A DNA stretch of 64,000 nt from Candidatus Stoquefichus sp. (GTDB lineage: Bacteria; Bacillota_I; Bacilli_A; Erysipelotrichales; Coprobacillaceae): NCBI GenBank assembly GCA_021768625.1, contig JAETUM010000003.1:62001-126000 (forward strand). The letters are read 5' to 3'. How positions within the stretch are numbered: position 1 is the first letter of the stretch; each line of letters begins with the position of its first letter. The notes below the pieces were generated by a model. It was given only the letters and a program-made list of their open reading frames with translations. It did not search any database and was not told the origin of the DNA. Made by a program: the position numbers and the translations under genes. Of the stretch, positions 16,635 through 26,110 are shown piece by piece.

Positions 16635-16698
16635 TATGATTCTCCTCCTTCAATAGAAAGGAGCAGGCCGGAGTGAAGAGTTTTAGTTCTTTTGCCAT
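16582..16698 (-). CDS. Possible 38-residue peptide overlapping the next gene
   Basis: An ATG at 16698 has an excellent AAGGAGGAGG site right after the tail-protein stop. It opens a frame of 38 codons (MAKELKLFTPACSFLLKEEN...) that overlaps the start of the 96-residue gene in another frame. The strong ribosome site argues for translation, perhaps to couple the two genes; the peptide itself looks unremarkable. Confidence 0.3.
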   Translation of the reverse strand: MAKELKLFTPACSFLLKEENHNGKANDELCSGISEISK

Positions 16699-16708
16699 GG
16701 CCTCCTCC

Positions 16709-19700
16709 TTATTGTGAATAGTAGGTAAGATCCATTAGAATCCCATTCTTAAAGACCATCCTTCCGTTTGGTCCCCATTTCGTAACCTTACCGGACGAAT
16801 CAACGCTTAATACCTGCACATAATTTATGGTTGCCGTTGTACCAGAGCCACCATCCCATTGAGGACCTATGAGTTTGAAACCATGACAGTAGAGATTGGC
16901 TCCAAGGTGTAAGCCATATTCTGAATAGATGCTGCTTGCTCTTGAGAAACAAAGCATGGTGGTATAACTCGTTGCACTCGATGATGCCTTCTGAGAAAAG
17001 GCCATATATTTACCTTGGACGTCTAGGTCAAAGACCAGACCTTTATGTGCTTTATTCCCACTGTATTCATTTGTACCTATCTTACCGACATAGTAGTTGT
17101 CCCTATAAAAATGGAATCCACTCTCATTCATCACGGCTCGTTTTCCGGTGTTACTTACCGTTCCGTTATAAAGACCAATCTCTCCAGCTTTGATTTGCAC
17201 ATACTTACTTGCAGCATTGAATCCAAGAAGGAAACTGTTATAGTTCTGTTGCATATAGGTTCCAAAATCACCCTTCTTAACCATTGTGGTGATGTTTCCT
17301 TCTGCAACAGTAACACGAGAGATTGCTTCTTCTGCCTTAGTCTTAGCAACAGCAATATCCTGGTCCTGCACTCGAAACCAGTTGCCACTTCTTGAAGTAG
17401 ATAGTGTTTCAGACGATGTGTACTTCCAAAGTTTACGAACATTATCTCCATAAGGTATATGGTCGGATTCCGGATAGTTTGTTCCACTGACTTCAATAAC
17501 TTCTCCCCCATCAGTTGGGAATGCTGTGACTGTTCCCTTCACTTCCTGATAAGTTGACACCTTCTCAACCTTCGTAATGGCAAATCCGTAATAATTGCTG
17601 TTTGAGTTATCGCTTCTCCAGTATACATGGAAATTTATCGCAGGAACATAAACAACTGCATCCTTGATATCCGATCCGCCAAGTTTAGGAAGTGCATAGG
17701 TCTTACCATCTAGTTCATAGAAAATCTGCACCCAGTCATAATTTGCACTCTCTGTCTTTGAATCGGATGAGAAGGTAACCTTCAAGCACTGCATCGTGAC
17801 AGCATATCGATACGCATAACCTGTTGCGGTGTTATAAAACATATCTCCGATATGCTGCTCTTTCTTGGAATTGGTATTCCAGTTCTTCGCAGGCTCGTTG
17901 CTTGTGTTCGGCACGTAAGTTCCGTAGAAATTACCGCTTTTATCTTGGAGTGCAGAATTTACACTATCTACTGCTCCATCGATATCTGAATCCTTTACTC
18001 TGATCCATGACGAAGAAATGGATGTACTAAGTGTCTGACCACTTGCATACTTCCAAAGTTTTCTCACATTATCCGTATATGGCGAATGCTCTGATTCCGG
18101 ATAGTTTGTTCCACTGATATCCACAGCACCTCCTGCATCGGTTGGAAGGCTTGCTATGTTATCACTTGGGATTGTTCCTTTTACTTTCTCAACGAACTTG
18201 ATTCGAAATCCATAATAGTCATGCTGCGAACCATCTGTTCTCCAGTAAACCCAAAAGGTACTAACTGGGATGTACACAACAGCATTTGCAATCGTTGTTC
18301 CACCAAAGTTCTGACTGCAGTATGTCTTGCCATTCAGTTCATAGTAAAACCTTACATAATCATAATTTGCACCTTCCGTTCTGCTGTTACTTGAAAAAGT
18401 GACCTTTAATACATCCTGCTGCACTGCATAGTGATAAGCATATCCAGTAGATGTATCAAAGAAGAAATCTCCGTCATGCAGCTGTTTTAGCGCATTTGTG
18501 TTCCAGGTATTTGCTGGAGCATTACTTGTGATTGGCGTATACGCACCGTAGTAATTTCCATTCTTCTGCAATAGGTTCTGATTGATAGATTCCACACTTG
18601 CTTCAATCTTACCATCTGTAACAGACAACTTCGTATCAATCTGACTTGCCGTGTAGTAGCTTTTCAGCTTGTTATCCATAGCCGTATTTGCGGAACTGAT
18701 TGCGGCTGATTTTGCTGTAGCAATTTCATCTCGAAGTGTAGACTGTGTAGAAGAAATGCTTGCTTCTATCTTTCCATCGGTCACAGTAAGCTTTGTGTCC
18801 ACTTCCTTGATCGTGTAGTAGTTCTCCAGCTTCTTTTCCGTATTTGCATTTGCCGTACTTACTGCTCCGGCCGCTGCATTTGTGATATTCTGCTCGACCT
18901 GGGATGTATAGGATACAGCAAGCTTTTCGGATGTGATAGAGTTTGCAACAATACGTTCACCTAAAATCTGACCGTCAAGCGTCATACCCACATTATAGGG
19001 ACCGGCATATCCGTTCTTACTTCCACCGATACCATTCAGATTGACCTGCAGGACTTTTGTAGCCGTATCCTTATCCATCGTATCCATATAAAGGTCACGG
19101 ATCCATCTTCCCTGCTCGTCATACTCGGTCAGCTTATAGCCGCCCGTACCCGCATGCATCTGCTCGGTCAGATTATCAACAGCATCCTTTATCCTTGCAT
19201 TGGTAATCTTTCGATTGGTTTCTGTCTCTTCTGCAAGTTCCTGATATGACTTTGAAATCTGCTCAATGTAACCCTTCGCTTTTGTCTCTCCAAGTTCAAT
19301 CTTTGCACTTGACGGATTATCAAGAGGAATGGATAACTTCAAAACAGGAAATAGCCTATTCATTCCATATGGCTCTGCAATGCAACGAATCTTATCTCCA
19401 AGAGAGAAAACTTCATAATTGCTGTTCAAAAGAGATAGATCCATTGCTGTCAGTTTAAGGACTACTTGTTCGAACTGATTGTCCGTTAGCCATGCTCTTC
19501 CCTTTATCATAAGATTTGCAGGAACATGCACATCATTCCAGTGTTCTACTGCACATACCCATCCAAACTGCTTATATGCTTCATCAGATACGATATAGTT
19601 CTTACCGTTATTGACGTCCTTGATATTTACATACTGCTTTAAGACTTCCTGATTTCCATCTTCGTTTTCAATCTCTGCTCCAAGTGGAATAAGGGCTGTT

Positions 19701-20341
19701 GCAACATCATCTGAAGATAAATTCTCTGTGTAATCAAGAAGATTTAATCCAAATAAAATCGGCTGCGTACTTGTCACACCGATATCTTCAATATTTAGCC
19801 AATCAAGATAGAGCTTATTGCCTTCATGTCTTACAACGAGATATCCTCCAAGGCGGTCTACCAGCTTATCCTTTATGCAGCCGAGCGAAGTTTCAAAATT
19901 GGAATAACGATAAAGTGAGTCATTGGCATCCGTTACTGTAACTCTTCCTACTGTAAATTTCTTTCTATCTTCTACCTGATTATTGTGTTCTGTAATAAAA
20001 GCAGAAAGTATCTGTCTTGGCGTTTGATCATGGTACTCCTTCTGTGGTTGGATGCTGTCAGCAAGGTATCCTAAAACGCCAACACAGCCGATTTTCTTAT
20101 TTCCCATGAAGTCCTTTTCCTGGTTTCTGACTTCACCATAAAAGATTTCTATTCCATCACGAAACACACTCACCATACTGCTTCGATTGCCAATCTTGTC
20201 GTACTTTGGATTACTCCTTGGTACGATACAAGTAAAACTACCACTGCCGCCGAGTTCCAAATTAAGGGTTGGTGATGTTACAGCAAAAGCCTGATCTCCG
20301 GGGAGATACAAATATTCATCATCGATTTTTACTTGATACAT
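16709..20341 (-). CDS. Tail-associated endopeptidase-like / receptor-binding tail protein
   Basis: This is a 1210-residue structural protein. The first ~370 residues match the prophage tail (Tal/gp18-like) N-terminal domain that caps the tail tip (GGSGSFTCIVPR, FYGEVRNQEKDF, LGDKIRCIAEPYG). Residues ~380-590 are helical, with repeated TKLSVTDGKIEAS/TAKSAA motifs. Two tandem repeats of about 209 residues follow (YYGAYTPITSNAPANTWN and FYGTYVPNTSNEPAKNWN), probably carbohydrate- or receptor-binding modules. The C-terminus is strand-rich. It should contact the host surface. The gene directly follows the distal tail gene. Confidence 0.85.
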   Translation of the reverse strand: MYQVKIDDEYLYLPGDQAFAVTSPTLNLELGGSGSFTCIVPRSNPKYDKIGNRSSMVSVFRDGIEIFYGEVRNQEKDFMGNKKIGCVGVLGYLADSIQPQKEYHDQTPRQILSAFITEHNNQVEDRKKFTVGRVTVTDANDSLYRYSNFETSLGCIKDKLVDRLGGYLVVRHEGNKLYLDWLNIEDIGVTSTQPILFGLNLLDYTENLSSDDVATALIPLGAEIENEDGNQEVLKQYVNIKDVNNGKNYIVSDEAYKQFGWVCAVEHWNDVHVPANLMIKGRAWLTDNQFEQVVLKLTAMDLSLLNSNYEVFSLGDKIRCIAEPYGMNRLFPVLKLSIPLDNPSSAKIELGETKAKGYIEQISKSYQELAEETETNRKITNARIKDAVDNLTEQMHAGTGGYKLTEYDEQGRWIRDLYMDTMDKDTATKVLQVNLNGIGGSKNGYAGPYNVGMTLDGQILGERIVANSITSEKLAVSYTSQVEQNITNAAAGAVSTANANTEKKLENYYTIKEVDTKLTVTDGKIEASISSTQSTLRDEIATAKSAAISSANTAMDNKLKSYYTASQIDTKLSVTDGKIEASVESINQNLLQKNGNYYGAYTPITSNAPANTWNTNALKQLHDGDFFFDTSTGYAYHYAVQQDVLKVTFSSNSRTEGANYDYVRFYYELNGKTYCSQNFGGTTIANAVVYIPVSTFWVYWRTDGSQHDYYGFRIKFVEKVKGTIPSDNIASLPTDAGGAVDISGTNYPESEHSPYTDNVRKLWKYASGQTLSTSISSSWIRVKDSDIDGAVDSVNSALQDKSGNFYGTYVPNTSNEPAKNWNTNSKKEQHIGDMFYNTATGYAYRYAVTMQCLKVTFSSDSKTESANYDWVQIFYELDGKTYALPKLGGSDIKDAVVYVPAINFHVYWRSDNSNSNYYGFAITKVEKVSTYQEVKGTVTAFPTDGGEVIEVSGTNYPESDHIPYGDNVRKLWKYTSSETLSTSRSGNWFRVQDQDIAVAKTKAEEAISRVTVAEGNITTMVKKGDFGTYMQQNYNSFLLGFNAASKYVQIKAGEIGLYNGTVSNTGKRAVMNESGFHFYRDNYYVGKIGTNEYSGNKAHKGLVFDLDVQGKYMAFSQKASSSATSYTTMLCFSRASSIYSEYGLHLGANLYCHGFKLIGPQWDGGSGTTATINYVQVLSVDSSGKVTKWGPNGRMVFKNGILMDLTYYSQ

Positions 20342-21007
20342 TTATAATCTCCCCTTTCGATAGTTCCAGTCGATAGTTCCATATCCACTAATCCGAAGTG
20401 ACTGTCCTGCATAGACATTCGGAAGGATGTTTATTCCTTCCACAAGTGTCATCGACATATTGCCAAAAGTAGCCTTTAGTCCAGAAGATGTTAATCCTGC
20501 ACAAGTCACCGTTCCTTCTAAAATTTTCTCATTTGTATCTACAGACACTGTCTGTGAACCGCCTGTTAATAACTTTTCTATTTTCTGATATCCAGCATTA
20601 CTGCTTGTGACCTCATACTTAAATGGTGCAAGGTCATATTCAATAACGATGTTGGAATGATTTTTACTTGATTTCCATTCACTCAGGTATAATCTTCCCT
20701 CATAGTAGAATTCCGGCTCATCTTCTAAGATGACCTGTGCACGGATACCCTGTAAAAAAGAAAGAAGCTTTGAGTAAGTATCTGTCCAATATTTCTTATC
20801 AGAAACTAAAAACTCAAAACTTCCCGTTCTATTTTCATACGCAATACTTCCGGTTAGAACTTCAGAAATATCAATATTTCCGCTTCGTCCCGGAACTTCC
20901 ACATAGGAAAGGCGTGGCTCCGGCGGATTTATTACAGGCCTTGATGTAGGTATGAGCCCGAATTCATCAAATGTATTTTTTCCATCGATGATCAAACCAT
21001 GATACAT
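20342..21007 (-). CDS. Distal tail protein (Dit-like)
   Basis: The ATG at 21007 (MYHGLIIDGKNTFDEFG) is preferred over an upstream GTG because GGGGTGG lies upstream at suitable spacing. The 221-residue protein has the Dit N-terminal pattern (VEVPGRSGNIDISEVLTG, FEFLV) and a strand-rich C-terminus with INILPNVYAGQSLRISG. Dit forms the hexameric hub at the tail tip and links the tail tube to the receptor-binding complex. The gene overlaps the tape-measure gap and abuts the tail-tip gene, as is standard. Confidence 0.88.
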   Translation of the reverse strand: MYHGLIIDGKNTFDEFGLIPTSRPVINPPEPRLSYVEVPGRSGNIDISEVLTGSIAYENRTGSFEFLVSDKKYWTDTYSKLLSFLQGIRAQVILEDEPEFYYEGRLYLSEWKSSKNHSNIVIEYDLAPFKYEVTSSNAGYQKIEKLLTGGSQTVSVDTNEKILEGTVTCAGLTSSGLKATFGNMSMTLVEGINILPNVYAGQSLRISGYGTIDWNYRKGRL

Positions 21008-21009
21008 CC

Positions 21010-24000
21010 TTACCACCCCTTTCCTTTTTGATTTGCAATTTTTCCAAGTGCTGTATTTATCTGTGGTGCCATCGCACCAACCATCGTACCGGAATCAAGT
21101 GTGACAGATGCCGATGCAAATTGTGGAAAGTACTCCATCATAAGATTCATCATCATGGTCATCTGTCCTGCCAAGTTCTGATTAGATCCTTCTGCCATGC
21201 TCTGCAAGGTATCCAGTCCCATAATGACTTCAGGTCCCGCCTCACCACCACCAAGAAGTGTATTTCCTCTTTGTCCAAAAATGGTCGCTCCATTTAAAAG
21301 CATCGGTTTATCCATCGCCTTCTTATACCAGTCAATTGACAAATGCGGTACAGATGGTGGTGCAAGTGAAAAGCTACCTTTGATGCTAAAGTGTGGCAAC
21401 TTTATATGCGGAAGGCTAATCTTAAGTCCCGAAAAGAACCCCTTAATCTTATCGACAATGCCTTTGATGATGTCTCTTGCTTTTTCAATCGGTGATGTGA
21501 TTGACGTTTTGATTCCATTCCAAATGGATGTCGTTACGGACTTGATACTGTTGAACACCGAAGATACAGTATTTTTCACTGAATTAAACACGGTCGATAT
21601 GGTACTCTTCGCAGCATTGATTGGTGTTGTGATTGCTGTTTTAATCGCATTCCACACCGTTGTCGCTGTATTTTTGATTGCGTTGAATACTGTAGTAATC
21701 ACTGTATTGATAGCATTTACAACCGTAGTAACTACCGTTTTTATCGCATTCCATACAGTTGTGAATACGGTTTTAATAGCATTTAGCACTGTTTTTATCA
21801 CGGTAGCTACAACATTGATGACCGTAGTAACCTTTGACTTGATTGCATCCCAAACTGCAATAATGATTTCCTTACAGTTCTCCCAAATGAATTGGAACGG
21901 CAAAGTAAGGATATCAAAAGCTGCCTCAAATAGTGCTGCTATGAACATAATCGCAGTCTGTACTGTATTCTTAATCCCCTCCCACAGATTTGTGAAGAAG
22001 GTTGTGATGCCTGTCCACAGATTTACGAAGAAATCTTTAATTCCAGTCCACACTTCATTCCATGATGTACCAAACCATCCAAGAACTATATTTGCCACAT
22101 TCTGAATCACGTGCATATAGTTGGTAAAGGTATTCTTGATAAAATCCCATACCGAACCAAAGATTCCTTTAACACCTTCCCATACCTGTGACCAATTTCC
22201 GGTAAAGATACCGATAAACACATCAAGGATTCCTGTGATAACTCCCAATGTTCCTTCTAAGATATTCGCAATCTGTGTGAACACCCCTTCAAATACTGGA
22301 GCAAGGAAATCACATAATGCATTCCAAGCGGCAGATACCACTTCCTTAAAGTTCTGAAAATCGAAGCCAAGTGCGTTCAGTATTTCCGTAATACCCTGTG
22401 CAAATCCGCTGAAAATCTCTTTGATTCGAGTCCAAATCGCAATAATGTTATCTCTAAATTCCTCATTGGTTCTCCATAAATGCACAAAGGCTGCAACCAA
22501 TACGGCAATCACAGCTACTACTGCAACCACGGGAGCAGAGATACCTCCAATAGCAGCACCAACTTTTCCCATGATACCAGATACTCCTCCGGCATTACTC
22601 ACAAGACTTGTCAGTTTCAGTCCCAGCTTGCTAAATGCCTGCATAGTCACACCAACTTTGGATATGACCGTGCCAAGAATCACAAGAAAAGGACCTAAAG
22701 CTGCAACAAAAAGTCCGACTTTTACAATGACCTGTCTTGTACCCTCATCAAGATTATTCAGCCAATCCACGAAGGACTGAATCTTTGCTACGATGTTTTT
22801 AATCATTGGCATAAGTGCATCACCAATGGAAATTGCAAAGCCTTCTACTGCAGACTTTAAGATCGTAAGCTGACCAGACAAGTTATCAAGCTGAGTATCC
22901 GCCATCTGCTGTGCTGCTCCACCACTGTTTTCAATGGCAGTCTGCAAATCTATCCAGGTATCACCTGTGTTTGCGAGCAGAGCATTTACGGAAGAAAGGT
23001 CTGTTTTATTAAAGATTTTACTGACGATATTTGCCTTTTCCTCTGCTGTCATACCGTCCATGCTCTTATTCAGATCACCTAAAATGTCGTTCAGACTTCT
23101 CATGTTTCCTTCAGAGTCAAAAACAGATACACCCAAGGCCTTCATCTGCTGGGCTGCCTTATCTGTAGGATTCTGCAATGACAGAATGACGTTACGAAGA
23201 TGCGTACCGCCTTCCGCTCCCTTGATACCATTATTCGCCAAGATACCAAGTGCTGTATTTAATTCTGCAGTTCCACCTTTGACTGTCTTTGCTGTTGCAC
23301 CAATAGTTAAGATTCCTTCACCAAGCTGTCCTACCGATGTATTTGTGCTTGATGCGGTCTTCGCCATTTGATCCACCATCTTGTTTGCATCAGAGGTTTT
23401 CATTCCAAGGGCAGACATCGCGTCAGTGACCATGTCGGATGCTGATGCAAGATCAAGTCCTCCGGCTGCCGCAAGGTTAAGTACAGTCTGGAGTGTATCA
23501 GCCATCTCTTGCGTATCATATCCGGCAAGAGCAAGGTAGTTTAGAGCCTCCGCACATTCGCTAGCAGAAAACGCAGTTTTAGCTCCCATCTCTTTTGCAA
23601 GATTGGACAGTGCATCCATTGTATTTACGGACTGTCCATCAAGTTTTGACATGGAATCTTTTGTAATTCCCATAGTAGCCTGAACTTGGCTCATGGAACT
23701 TTCAAAGTCTGCTGCTGTCTTTACAGAAGCAACACCTAAACCCGTTACCGCAGCAGATGCTACAGATACTTTCTTTCCTGCATTCGTAATACCATTACCA
23801 AAGGATTCTACTTTTGATCCCGCTTCTCCGATTTTTGTAAGTGTCTGATTGGTCTTGGATGCCTGTGACTCCAGCTTTTTAAGTTCTACTTCCGTCTCGG
23901 CAATCTCACGTTGAAGAGCATCATACTGCTCCTTTGAAATCTCACCCTTCTGCAATTGTTCATTTGCCTGTTGTGCTGCTGTCTTAAGGCTTGCTAATTT

Positions 24001-24210
24001 TTCCTTGGTTTCTCCAATTGCCTGTGTCAGAAGTTTCTGCTTCTGTGCAAGAAGTGTTGTATTAGTCGGATCAAGTTTTAACAGCTTTTCTACATCTTTT
24101 AATGCAGATTGCGTATTTTTAATCTGACCGTTAACTCCTTTAAGAGCTGTCTGTAGCTTGGTAGTATCACCGCCAATTTCGACAGTGATACCCTTGATTC
24201 TGTTTGCCAT
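21010..24210 (-). CDS. Tail tape measure protein
   Basis: This 1066-residue protein sets tail length. It has an N-terminal coiled coil (~1-125), a PhageMin_Tail core (~165-500; AADFESSMSQVQATMG, LGILANNGIKGAEGG), hydrophobic membrane-active stretches (~505-580), and a long series of 11-residue repeats (VWNAIKTVVTT, VFNAIKNTATT) from about 780 to 930. A C-terminal GGGEAGPEVIMG motif precedes the end. The gene-length rule of thumb (about 1.5 A per residue) suggests a tail of about 150 nm. Start MANRIKGITVEIGGD; it follows the chaperone frameshift region. Confidence 0.95.
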   Translation of the reverse strand: MANRIKGITVEIGGDTTKLQTALKGVNGQIKNTQSALKDVEKLLKLDPTNTTLLAQKQKLLTQAIGETKEKLASLKTAAQQANEQLQKGEISKEQYDALQREIAETEVELKKLESQASKTNQTLTKIGEAGSKVESFGNGITNAGKKVSVASAAVTGLGVASVKTAADFESSMSQVQATMGITKDSMSKLDGQSVNTMDALSNLAKEMGAKTAFSASECAEALNYLALAGYDTQEMADTLQTVLNLAAAGGLDLASASDMVTDAMSALGMKTSDANKMVDQMAKTASSTNTSVGQLGEGILTIGATAKTVKGGTAELNTALGILANNGIKGAEGGTHLRNVILSLQNPTDKAAQQMKALGVSVFDSEGNMRSLNDILGDLNKSMDGMTAEEKANIVSKIFNKTDLSSVNALLANTGDTWIDLQTAIENSGGAAQQMADTQLDNLSGQLTILKSAVEGFAISIGDALMPMIKNIVAKIQSFVDWLNNLDEGTRQVIVKVGLFVAALGPFLVILGTVISKVGVTMQAFSKLGLKLTSLVSNAGGVSGIMGKVGAAIGGISAPVVAVVAVIAVLVAAFVHLWRTNEEFRDNIIAIWTRIKEIFSGFAQGITEILNALGFDFQNFKEVVSAAWNALCDFLAPVFEGVFTQIANILEGTLGVITGILDVFIGIFTGNWSQVWEGVKGIFGSVWDFIKNTFTNYMHVIQNVANIVLGWFGTSWNEVWTGIKDFFVNLWTGITTFFTNLWEGIKNTVQTAIMFIAALFEAAFDILTLPFQFIWENCKEIIIAVWDAIKSKVTTVINVVATVIKTVLNAIKTVFTTVWNAIKTVVTTVVNAINTVITTVFNAIKNTATTVWNAIKTAITTPINAAKSTISTVFNSVKNTVSSVFNSIKSVTTSIWNGIKTSITSPIEKARDIIKGIVDKIKGFFSGLKISLPHIKLPHFSIKGSFSLAPPSVPHLSIDWYKKAMDKPMLLNGATIFGQRGNTLLGGGEAGPEVIMGLDTLQSMAEGSNQNLAGQMTMMMNLMMEYFPQFASASVTLDSGTMVGAMAPQINTALGKIANQKGKGW

Positions 24211-24265
24211 TGGCGTCTACCTCCTTCAAAAATTGCATAAGAAAAGCTCGGTATCTTCCGAGCCA

Positions 24266-24451
24266 TTAAAACTTATCAAAATCCTCCTGCGTTGCAAGAT
24301 TATCATATTTTAGAGAATCGTTTCCTTTCTCTGTCCAAATATCCATTACCATACCAATGGTCAGATAATCCAAGTCTTGGATGGAAAGACCGATTTCTAA
24401 GCAACGCAAAAGGAACAAGGGTGTTGTCATCTCCCTGCTACTTTTTTTAAG
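24266..24451 (-). CDS. Tail assembly chaperone, -1 frameshift extension (gpT-like)
   Basis: The minus strand carries the slippery heptamer A AAA AAC (24451-24457) in the zero frame of the upstream gene. A -1 shift there gives a 178-residue fusion: 117 residues of the gpG-like protein plus 61 more, ending at 24266. The extension reads LRCLEIGLSIQDLDYLTIG and QEDFDKF, the typical 'D..T.G...D' style of gpT tails. A second A-run follows 6 bp later. This is the classic gpG/gpGT arrangement directly before the tape measure. An internal ATG at 24430 exists but has no good ribosome site. Confidence 0.85.
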   Translation of the reverse strand, partial: LKKSSREMTTPLFLLRCLEIGLSIQDLDYLTIGMVMDIWTEKGNDSLKYDNLATQEDFDKF

Positions 24452-24801
24452 TTTTTTTTAGAGTCAATGTCCGTGATAAGGTTCGTTCCCCAAAGAGCAA
24501 GAATCTCTGGCAGTACTTCATAAATAGAAAACATCTCAAACTGGTCAAGCCAATCATCGATATTATCCGGGATAGTGTTATCCGCATGATATGCCATGAT
24601 ATATGCAACATTCTCGAAGATTTCCAAATCATCAATAGCAAACTCTTCTCCCTCTTCCTTACTACCTTTATAGGAACTTTCCAACTTTGCTAAGTCTTTG
24701 AAGATATCTCGTTTGAACTTTGCACGATATAATCTTGGAACAGTGGCAGAGGAACGGAATGCAACTTCTTTACCACCAACATTAATTACTTTCTTCAGCA
24801 T
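24427..24801 (-). CDS. Tail assembly chaperone (gpG-like)
   Basis: This 124-residue protein is encoded between the major tail protein and the tape measure, where long-tailed phages encode their tape-measure chaperone. It starts MLKKVINVGGKEVAFRSS, carries TVPRLYRAKFKRDIF, and has an acidic middle. Near its end the AAAAAAC slippery site allows a -1 shift into the gpT-like extension, so two products in fixed ratio are expected. The chaperone coats the tape measure during tail assembly and is absent from the virion. Confidence 0.88.
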   Translation of the reverse strand: MLKKVINVGGKEVAFRSSATVPRLYRAKFKRDIFKDLAKLESSYKGSKEEGEEFAIDDLEIFENVAYIMAYHADNTIPDNIDDWLDQFEMFSIYEVLPEILALWGTNLITDIDSKKNLKKVAGR

Positions 24802-24803
24802 AA

Positions 24804-25406
24804 TTATTTACCTCCTGTCGAAGCAGATGATGCAGAAGCGGTCTTTGCTACTGGAACATATACTGCCTTGTACCAATCGTTATAGGTTGCATCCGTAGTT
24901 GTATCCCCAGTTCTACTTTTTACAAGACCGTCTTCTCTTGGATCCGCAGTCAGTGAAAGTTTCTCTGTTCCCGGTTCAATTGTATCTTCTTTAGTTTCAG
25001 ATTCAATGGATGGACGAGATGCTGTGCAGTTATACATGACATGACGGATGCACTTCGCATCACCATCAAATTCAAATAACAAAGCAAACTTCTCCATCTC
25101 AGCAATCTTAGAATTTTCTACAAGAACACCATTCTTATCAAGTTCTTCCTTAAGGATTTCAGTTCTAAACCATTCAGGAATAAGAGCAATCTCTAAATCC
25201 CCGCTATAACCGTTGTTAGATACAGAACGGAAATATACAATACCATCTGCATAGAACGGAGAAGTATCACCTTCTGCATCCAAGCTGATACTTACTGCAC
25301 CGGGAATTGCTCTTGGTGTTTCATAGGAATACCCACCCTCTTCTGTCCTTGTCAGCTTTGCTGCATGGACATTTTTAAGGTTATATTTTACTTTATTGCT
25401 ACCCAT
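24804..25406 (-). CDS. Major tail protein (phi13 family type)
   Basis: The start MGSNKVKYNLKNVHAAKL (25406) follows GGAGG; the longer frame would run back into the preceding gene. The 200-residue protein has the tail-tube signature RAIPGAVSISLDAEGD and FALLFEFDGDAKCIRHVMYNC, common to the phi13-type major tail proteins. It polymerises into the tail tube. It sits between the tail-completion gene and the chaperone pair in standard order. The C-terminus is Ala/Ser-rich and flexible. Confidence 0.9.
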   Translation of the reverse strand: MGSNKVKYNLKNVHAAKLTRTEEGGYSYETPRAIPGAVSISLDAEGDTSPFYADGIVYFRSVSNNGYSGDLEIALIPEWFRTEILKEELDKNGVLVENSKIAEMEKFALLFEFDGDAKCIRHVMYNCTASRPSIESETKEDTIEPGTEKLSLTADPREDGLVKSRTGDTTTDATYNDWYKAVYVPVAKTASASSASTGGK

Positions 25407-25410
25407 AACT

Positions 25411-25728
25411 TTATACCTCCATTTGAAATGAATATAGGACTTCATACATCTTTTCACTTTCAATCCATGTTTCCAAACGGTCATAAAAAATGCCGTGACT
25501 GTCAAGCACGGATTCAACTTTCTGTTCTACCGACAAGTCCTTCAAATCGGTATACAATTCTATATGAACTTCTTTTACCTTCAAATACACTCTTCCGTCA
25601 GCTGCAAAGTTATCACTGCTGGGCAAGAGATAGCAGATAAACGGTGGTTCTGGACTTTCTCCATCTGCAAAGTGATCATATGCAAAAGGGATGTTCATTT
25701 CTTTAATAATCAGTAACAGTTCTTCCAT
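25411..25728 (-). CDS. Tail completion / tail terminator protein (probable)
   Basis: The start ATG at 25728 overlaps the stop of the HK97 gp10-type gene (ATGTGATG). The 105-residue protein has the alpha/beta layout of tail terminators, with PPFICYLLPSSDNFAADG and VEQKVESVLDSHGI. Position between gp10-like and major tail protein matches the tail terminator in HK97-like gene order. The sequence identity to named families is not obvious to me, so the role is from position and fold pattern. Confidence 0.7.
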   Translation of the reverse strand: MEELLLIIKEMNIPFAYDHFADGESPEPPFICYLLPSSDNFAADGRVYLKVKEVHIELYTDLKDLSVEQKVESVLDSHGIFYDRLETWIESEKMYEVLYSFQMEV

Positions 25729-26108
25729 CACATACCTCCAAGTGCTCTTGCGATTTCTGTTTCCAATATTTCAATCGCATTCTCTTCTGCCTGCGCAATG
25801 TGCGGTCTTGCCGCTACTCTTCCGCCTCCACGCTTTGCATGACCGTGTTCGAGAAGATGGGCAAGCTGATATCTATTTTTGGAATGTACCGTCAGTTCAA
25901 GTGAATTTGAAGTTTCCTTCGTTTTCTTGACTGACCAGCTCTTTGCATAGGCTCCCGTATCCTTTGGAGCAGATGCAGCGATATCTTTTCTTACTGTATT
26001 TCCTGCCTTCCTTACAGACTTCTTTAAATCATCTGTAGCTAAATCAGCATACTCCTTTAGACCGTTCATGATTTCATCTGCAAGGTTATCAATCTTTACA
26101 TTTGCCAT
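25728..26108 (-). CDS. HK97 gp10-type head-tail protein
   Basis: The 126-residue product starts MANVKIDNLADEIM after AGGAG. It contains the family's VRKDIAASAPKDTGAYAKSW motif and the His/Gly-rich HLLEHGHAKRGGGRVAARPH segment, which is diagnostic of HK97 gp10-like proteins. It acts at the head-tail joint, probably in tail attachment or completion. It is overlapped by the following gene and lies 3 bp after the head closure gene. Confidence 0.92.
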   Translation of the reverse strand: MANVKIDNLADEIMNGLKEYADLATDDLKKSVRKAGNTVRKDIAASAPKDTGAYAKSWSVKKTKETSNSLELTVHSKNRYQLAHLLEHGHAKRGGGRVAARPHIAQAEENAIEILETEIARALGGM

Positions 26109-26110
26109 CA

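Noticed and set aside
21530-21830. Minisatellite-like 33-bp periodicity
   Set aside because: It encodes the 11-residue tape-measure repeats, so the pattern is explained by the protein.
21197-22105. Rightward 302-codon open frame
   Set aside because: It is antisense to the tape measure gene. Its Val/Ile/Thr-rich repeats mirror the 11-residue repeats on the other strand, and it has no ribosome site of note.
22934-23371. Rightward 145-codon open frame
   Set aside because: It is antisense to the tape measure core and has no matching promoter or ribosome site.
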